Source: Phoronis australis | Taxonomy: Eukaryota > Phoronida > Phoronidae | Direction of reading: 5' to 3' | Assembly (NCBI GenBank): GCA_002633005.1 | Contig: NMRA01000010.1 | Coordinates: forward strand, 1,338,982 to 1,398,981 | DNA: 60,000 nt | In this document: in pieces, positions 52,850 to 60,000 of the stretch | How the letters are laid out: each line of letters begins with the position of its first letter | Position numbering within the stretch: the stretch's first letter is position 1 | Notes under the pieces: model-generated | What the model was told of the DNA's origin: nothing | What the model saw: only the letters and a program-made list of their open reading frames with translations | The model's database searches: none | Translations under genes and position numbers: made by a program

Positions 52850-54533
52850 GTATGTTATTGTAGACAGTGTTCTAACACTGCATTACAAAGTCGTGTCGAT
52901 GGGTACTCTAAAGTATGCCACCAACTCAGGAAAAATGAATATTAACTATGAGCAGGCAAAAGCATCCGTGCAAAATAGAGCAAAGCGCAAGCAACGTACC
53001 ATTAACTGTGCCACCTGTTTTTAGGTCAGTATCCGTCAAAAGCTAAGTGATAGTTTCGACTACCTGTCGTAAATTATAAAACGGTTTCATTTTGCTTCAT
53101 TTAATTACTCGGATTAGAGACAATTCTTGGGCGGGAGAAAAGTGTTTAGCATGACGTCATTTATGACGTTTTGGACCCACTGCGGGTCCGAATTGCGTCA
53201 TCTACCGCCATGACAAGTCATCACTAAATATCCAAATTGTTTGAGAGAAGGCTCAAGAATGTTGATTGGTTCGTTTTACGCGCAGAGCATCAGCTCCTTC
53301 GTACTTTACCGGTATTCCGTTCAGATGTTATTTCCGGATGAGCCAACAGTCGTGAGTGCGCGTGCGTCAAGTTTGCGCCACCCGCATAAGTCATACCCGT
53401 GTCTGTTATACACCACAATCCTGATAAACCTGAGGACCGTGTTATCAAATCAAGTGTTATTTCATACTTAGTAATGTAGTTCCGATACGTCAATCAAGTT
53501 GATAATTCCACTCAATTAGGTCGCAGTAGCACGTAAACGAATATAGTCCGTGATCTTTGGCACCCATTAATCGTTATGGTTGTAAAATTAATGATTAATG
53601 TAGTTTTGCGAAATAACTACATGTATATTGCTTCAAGCGTATCTGTTTGAACCGATCAGAATTCCGCATGGATGAAGCTTCGTTATATGTCAATGGAATT
53701 GGCGTAACCTATGAGTGGGTTCAATGGCTTGACACCGTGGACTTTCAGCTGAGTGCAACAGCTTCTTTGCTTCCCGACACCTTTTGAAATGGCAACAGAT
53801 TGAGTGGAGTGCGATCAAAACACATTCTAGGGAACCTCCATACACATAAATTCCACCATATTGGCCATGCGCTTGGTGGGACTTGCGCTCGGAAACCATG
53901 GCCTAACACAGTCTGTACATGTAGGCTACGTATAGGAACTATCTAATGTCATTGGCCACTGAGTTGCTATTAAAGGCCACTTTCAGCTGCTTGACGCTAA
54001 CAATTTGCTGATGCAATTGACACGATTTTTATCACATATTATGTTGTATGAAGTGATTGGCGAACACCAATCTTAGTCAAATTAAAGTGTTTACCAGTTA
54101 ATTCTATGATTAATACTGAATTTGAACTATCGCAGTCTAACTTCAGACGCACAACAGTAAATTACAAGATGGATATTTTTCAAAGATTTTGTATCACCAA
54201 CGAAGCTTATTTCCTTTTCCCATGACAATTCGGCAACGGGCTTGAAAAGTAATTTCAATCAATTTTTTTTCTGCAATAATTTGAGAATGAATAATTGATC
54301 AATTTTACCCCTCCTTTTATTATACAAAAAGGCGCGGTCGTCAGCACAGTTTTAATGCACCAGTTGACAAGATTTAAACAGTTACAAATGTTCCTAAGAC
54401 GGCTATGGATTCATGTTACTTAAAAATATTAATTTATTAAAACAAAAGTATCAACACCAAATATCACCTGTCAAGGCCTTCGGGAGAGCCGATTTAGTGA
54501 ACTGTTGCCTTTGAATTTATAATATGTACATGC

Positions 54534-54588
54534 ATGCAAGCATGCCTGCCTGTATGCATGTATGTATGTGTGTATGTATGTATGTATG
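54534..54588. repeat. (GTAT)n-type microsatellite
   Basis: A purine–pyrimidine alternating run of GCATGC and TGTATG words about 55 bp long, in gene 2 intron 2. Confidence 0.85.
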
Positions 54589-54889
54589 GTCTAATGTAAT
54601 GTTGTTTACCAATTCACATGTCATATGGTCGAATGTCTTCATCCTCATTCTCGTGATAAGCGTTAAATTGGACACACGGTGTGTTCTCTCTCGCGACGAT
54701 TGTCCATGCACTTGCAGGGCGGGTCCATTCAAGATCACTTCGTACAACAACATGGCCGAAAAATAACTAGGCAAGAAATAGTAGACAATACCATCATTTT
54801 CTATGGTGAAAATGACACATTTCGGCTAAAGATTTTGGAATCGCTATTGGTCACGAAAAATATGTGTTGAATGAGCAGCTCAGAGGGAA

Positions 54890-55738
54890 TTATTCTAAAA
54901 CACTCTCAATCCCCTCGACCCCCACAACCCACGATCCCCTCGACCAACGACCCCCTCGGTCCACAACCCCTCGGACCAGCGACTCCCTCGATACACGACC
55001 TGTAGCAATAGATGTATCTTTGCGCTTTTACCCATTTCATAATCATTACGTGGCCGAATGACTGTCCATAAGACTTAACTACACTCAAATATGCCCTGAC
55101 TCAAATCTGCTGGCTAAAAACAGAAAGGGACGTAAGAACATGATCTTAAATAGCGTCCTATCTTTGTCACGGAAATATTTGCACGAGCGTCACTTTCTAC
55201 AAAACTTTGGGGGAAGAGTACGTTAACATGAGAGGACATAATTTCACATATTTATCAATAGCTTTCTGTTGTATACTGCATGCAACTTTGAGATTGTTTT
55301 TAGTTAACAGCTTGTGTTTTTAAACTGTATTTACCAATGGAATTACATAATTGTCGGTTTCTCGTACTTTCCGAAAAAGTTTGAGTCTGCCATTCACTGA
55401 GGAGCAGACGAGACGATTACACTTTGGCGGGAACTTCATTTGTAACTTTGGTAGGTCTTTGATTTGATTTGGTAGCGTTGTGTTTTGTTTCTAGTTCTGG
55501 CTTTCAAACGTGCCGAATCGACTCTCTTAATTGCAAAAAAATAACAGGAAATGACCAGCCGAGGTCACGGCCCTACTCGTTGGTTCTGCAAGTCAGGGCT
55601 TGTTTCACTGCTCAGATCGAGCCGAGCTTGTGTAGATTTGAATTGGGTCGAGGGGGTTTTGGGCCATGGGACTAAGGGGTCATGGGTCGAGGGGGTCGTG
55701 GGGTGTGGGGGGGGGGGTCGAGGGAGTTTTAGGACAAT
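54890..55738. mobile_element. Inverted-repeat element with G/C-strand tracts
   Basis: The left arm (54890–55000) is made of imperfect CCCCTCGACC/CCCACAACCC words; the right arm (55642–55738) is made of the complementary GGGTCGAGGGGG words. The outermost parts also pair: TCTAAAACACTC on the left with GGGAGTTTTAGGA on the right. The ~640-bp centre has no gene I recognise. The right arm ends in an 11-G run and could form G-quadruplexes on the + strand. It is probably a non-autonomous transposon. Confidence 0.65.
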
Positions 55739-56200
55739 CCGGTCACAGGTGTCTACCGCACGCTCAGCCTGTTTCGATCGGCTTGTGGGCTTCCTAACGT
55801 GTGTTGCACTCATACTCTGCTTGTGTGCCACTGTTCCTACTGTCACGTGAATTTCACTGTTTATTTCGCAACGTGCATGTTCTTTCCATTTATTGCCTGA
55901 TGACGAGACATGCAATCCCGAAATATAACTTGTATATTAATTTGTTGGTTTGGTATGTCTCTCGGTGCTTTGCTACATAGTTGCACGCCTGAACAAAGGA
56001 GATCTGTGTTAGTCGCGTTTTCAACGAAGATTGTGTTAACGAAGGGCTTCTACCAAACTACACTGTATATGTATATGTATACGTATTTGTAAATGCATGT
56101 GCCCGAACACACAAATAGTTTGACAAAATTCAATGAGAATAACTTAGTTCGACTCGCAAATAATGAATGCCATGTTAACAACTGAGATGAAAATGTTTAG

Positions 56201-56342
56201 GTGTTGACCAATTATCTCGTCAAGCTAGAGGACCTACGCATCTTCATTTTGGTTTCTCGAGATATCAAGACAAATACGCAAAAGGCAAGAATAAATACTA
56301 CGGCCGACTGTACGAGGCTGCGTTAAAGAATTTACTAAAACG
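56201..56342 (+). CDS. Gene 2 (peroxidase paralogue) exon 3
   Basis: 142 nt, phase 1 in, phase 2 out, the same as gene 1 exon 3. It encodes RGPTHLHFGFSRYQDKYA followed by YYGRLYEAALKNLLKR. The acceptor is AATGTTTAG and the donor GTAAGC. The next exon, which should open the catalytic domain with a KYDPxxARxF-like phrase, was not found before the window ends. Confidence 0.88.
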
Positions 56343-59300
56343 GTAAGCGTAGTTCTAGCTCATTATGTTGATTACGAGGACAAGACAATTGAAACTTCTG
56401 ACCTTGCTTGGTGAAAACTAGAATTCGCCTCTAAAAAGTTTTTGTTCGAACGTTCTGTCATTGGACCAATAGGAAAACAACATATGATCATAAACGAACA
56501 TGTATATTTGAGCAATGAATCCTAGTCGGCACCGGTATTGTATACCGCCACCCCTGCAATTCTGTCAATTGGTATATGTACATGTAGTTTGTAAATGTGT
56601 TTAGTGCCTCAGGGGACTACGTGGCGGTTCTCAGACCTCATACATGTACGTGTGATAATGACCCAGTTGGAGGTGACTGAAAACAAAATATTGACCAAGT
56701 GTTTTAAGACATGATTACATCCAGTAAATAATCCGATGAAGGAAGATATGTTTGAGCTTTTGATGGCACGCCCGATCATCCGTAGGCTCAGTCAGCTACC
56801 CAAAACGTTGTGGGGAGTTTAAAAATACATTCACATGCTCGGAATGGACGAGGGAAAATCGATTTATTTATTGGTGAAAGATATCATGTTTTGCGGTCTT
56901 AAGTAGCGGTTAAGGACTGCAGCGTTACATTTTTGATAAAAACATGTAAGTTTATGTAATAGGTAAATTATATTCGATCATCAAAATTAAGCTGCACCTA
57001 GATACCCATCAGTATCGCCATTCTGAGTTTTAAAAATGCCGACTCAGCAATTTTACCGCTGCCACATAGCATTTCAAAATGGCCACCAGAGTCATGTCTA
57101 AGTATACTTTCAAAAGTGGATTTACTTGATTCTGTTGTTCTCCTCGACGAAACGTGACGTTGTTGATAAAACTGAGCTGCTTGCAGTTTAATCTAAAGAC
57201 ATTGTTTAATTTTCTTAAAACGCTCTAAATATAGGCCATATTTGATTTTTAAATGGCGTCCAAATCAAAGTGACTATCGGGTTTAGTACAAAACATTGTC
57301 ACTTTCTGATGAAAGCATGGAGTGGTAGTACATGCCAATGGCGATTTTGGCGTGCTTAACAAATTTTGACTGGTTACCCATCGCTGTCACCATGCAAACT
57401 AACCGCCATTTTGGATTTATTTCAGAAACGGTGGCACTGCACATTTGACATGGTATTTTTTGGTGTGGCATACCAATCTTTAACATTCAAGTCATAAATC
57501 CTATACAACAAAAAATTCCGCGAATATTTTTTATCGATGAAATGAGACCACACCCATGTTGGATTTTAAAATGGTTACCAGCATCTTATCACATTTGCTT
57601 TTATTTTTATTTCACAGAAAATAGACTTCAGTGTTAAAAGTCACATGAATGAATTTTGGAACAACGAATTCATTTTTTATTGAAATACACTGTGACATGT
57701 CTTTCATGGGGAATTTAAAATGACTGCCATAACAACCAAACCTAAGATGAATGATATAGTTTTTCCAGACTTTCAACATTCTTCTAAACTTTCTTAGTAT
57801 TCATTTCAAATTAGATAGCAACTCATCTATGAAGATCCTCGTTTGAAACACCAATATTATTTGTATGTAATTGACTTTAATTTTAACTTGGAGTCGATTT
57901 TACCTGACGCATGAACAAATAAGTAGACAATTTGTTAACCACTTAGAAGCAAGCAGCCGAAACCTACCGACGTGAGCATTTAAATGTATCTGCATGCTCC
58001 TAGCCATGCTAATGTATAGCAGGAACTACACGACAATGCTATCTGAACATCATCTACTCCAAACAAAATGTAATTGTATTCATTAACAATTTTTAATGTG
58101 AAAACAAAATGTTTTCAACTACAATGTAGGTGACCTTCGCACTAATGATGTACCTTGGTGGCTCACATAACCCGCATCATGCAGTGTTATTCCCCAACAC
58201 ACGTCACGATACTTACTGGACACGCTTGAGTGATTTACGGCAGATTATTTTCAACACAAAAATCATTCTTAAAAACATTTGGCGATTTTCAACCTACTTC
58301 ACATTCACATCGTCGCTATATGCTGTGTTTCTAACTAATTTGGTCAAGTAATCAATGGATAAGGAATTTGCGCGTAAGTTCCACTTTAACCGCTGAAAAA
58401 TTCCATGTAGGTCATACGGCCAGTGTACGTTATAAAACTAATCACAGTCGAAGGCATCTCACTTTGTATCACTGTCCAATCATTGCTTTAATTATTTTTC
58501 ATGACATCACACAAAACCGAATGAGATGCCCTTCTGGCGATAGAAACATGCACTCAACCATTGGTCGATCAGAAAATTTTGGTGAACCAGAAAAGCCGGC
58601 GGACCCCTTTGAGGGAACAGCTAATGAAACTGGTATGCTAAGTCATATACATTTGAACCCAGTGAGCGACTTAAAATTCACCAGGTTGCACATGTGAGAA
58701 AACGCCACTGCTCATAGAAATGCGCACATTCACAAAGTCACGTATAGCCACAAACCAGCAGGCGCCCAGAGGCCGATTACCTGCACTCTACTCTCAATCA
58801 ATTCCACAAGGCGAATGTCAAGTATCCCGTTTAAAGCTTCAATGCAAAAAGATTTGCGCCGTTTGTGTTTCAGCAGGCATTGTTGAGTTGTACATTCTAG
58901 GAAAATTTCCGTGACAGTATATGTCATGAACGTGGTCACTACGGACAAAACGCCTATCCTCGCATTTTATTTTTTTGCTCGCACGCAGATGTTTTGACAC
59001 ATAGCGCACCATGCGCAGCTTATAATGAAAATAAAAATTAATTTTTAAATAATCTTTAGTGGCCTTTCGTGTCTCGCTTACCCCAATCTGCAACTTTTCT
59101 CGGTCAAGGACAAATTTAACATTTATTTGGTGTATTGCATACATTTTAAAGACAGAACATCAACATCGTGTATTTTAGGTACGTTGATATTCCTCCTTTT
59201 CAATAGGCGTTGGGAGCGAGGAAGCGGGAGGCAGGGGAGGCGAACGCTTCTTTAACCAAAATGTTGGGGGGGGGGGTAGATAAGTTTCCGCCCCCCATGT

Positions 59301-60000
59301 TCCGAGTGTGAATAAGTATCAATTAACGCTTCTTGACTAAAATTAATTTTGAAATCGTCTATTTAAAATATGGCTGAAAATGAGTATGAACAGCACACTA
59401 TCAAGTAGTGTACATGTATCAACAGACACATCATTTGTTCATTGGTGAAGCATGACACGGAAAATGTAACTTTTCCCTAAAGTTTTTTGAGAAGAGGCAT
59501 GCATGGGTTCAGTTTCCCGCCAGTTACTTCACAACTGACAGACGACACAAGGTGTCGCAGAAGTTTGAGTAAGTTGACTGTAGTTAATGAAACGCTGTTT
59601 TTGATTACCAAATAAGGCTAGGGAAGAATTATAATTATCGCCCGTGTTAACTTATGTACCGGGCTTAGCAATCTTGATGTTTTTCATTGATTACCAAATT
59701 GTTTCATCATTTTGCAAAAAGCCAATAATCGAGCAGATACATGTACTGTGGCGACACTTGTTTTTCTGTTTATGGCAGTCGCATTTTTTACTTTTGAGCC
59801 AATAATTAATTAATATTTAAAATTGTTTATTGATCCCTTGAAATGATTTGTGTACTTGGGACCTCATTACATCTAGCAAACGAATCTTCCAATTTGCTGC
59901 TCTATGTATAATATTGCCTGGCATCACTCGCCCTAGAATGTTAGCAGTTTGTTCATTATTTACAAAATTTGCAAATACACTTGCAAGGACGCGAGTCCTT
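56343..60000 (+). other. Gene 2 intron 3, continuing past the window
   Basis: 3.66 kb with no peroxidase exon found by eye. It contains the second copy of the dispersed repeat (57983–58389), a G-run (about 59266–59276) and otherwise AT-rich sequence. In gene 1 the corresponding intron is 2.4 kb. Confidence 0.6.
57983..58389. repeat. Dispersed repeat, copy 2
   Basis: Partner of 8871–9274, same orientation, about 80% identical. The match ends at the shared GTTCCACTTTAA on the right. Confidence 0.75.

Larger units (their letters stand above)
52850..56200 (+). other. Gene 2 intron 2
   Basis: 3.35 kb, against 0.53 kb in gene 1. It holds a GTAT/ATGT microsatellite (54534–54588) and an inverted-repeat, G-rich element (about 54890–55738). 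The short open frames inside are not recognisable. Confidence 0.65.

Overview
This window is animal nuclear DNA from a draft assembly. It is AT-rich, has small exons split by 0.3–7 kb introns, GT/AG splice sites, many miniature inverted-repeat elements, tRNA-like SINE pieces, an 80-base N gap and two single N positions. The gene family (myeloperoxidase-type animal haem peroxidase), the hAT and zinc-finger transposon fossils and the frequent TACATGTA palindromes fit a marine invertebrate. I cannot name the phylum with confidence.

The main content is one complete gene and the start of a second, both on the + strand. Gene 1 (4016–32268) is a secreted animal haem peroxidase. I could join 16 coding exons by hand with every intron phase compatible, giving a 779-residue protein with a signal peptide, a conserved N-terminal region, the distal Gln233/Asp236/His237, the calcium loop, Arg407/Glu410, the proximal His512 and Asn599. 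Gene 2 starts before 52683. Two exons are seen (52683–52849 and 56201–56342) that match exons 2 and 3 of gene 1 in phase and position. Its first exon is uncertain and the catalytic exons lie beyond the right edge. The two genes are head-to-tail paralogues about 20 kb apart.

Layout: 1–3962 has no recognised gene. 4016–32268 is gene 1, with intron 1 holding a decayed minus-strand zinc-finger transposon gene, introns 2/3 holding a ~99% identical 731-bp duplication around the N gap that includes a second copy of exon 3, intron 5 holding a CT microsatellite and a 2.4-kb two-unit tandem repeat with perfect DR1 motifs, and intron 7 holding a fold-back element. 32269–52682 is intergenic or gene 2 intron 1. 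It is dominated by transposons: a 2.7-kb hAT-like element with a broken transposase, smaller relatives, fold-back MITEs and SINE-like pieces, then an 81-bp minisatellite just before gene 2 exon 2. 52683–60000 is the start of gene 2, with a G-rich inverted-repeat element in intron 2 and a dispersed repeat shared with gene 1 intron 1.

The most notable observations are: a set of hAT-like insertions that share 5-bp rather than 8-bp target duplications; a Lys/Arg-rich insertion in the peroxidase at the loop where vertebrate myeloperoxidase is cut into two chains; the duplicated exon 3, which is either allelic mis-assembly or a mutually exclusive exon pair; and the DR1-bearing intronic repeat.
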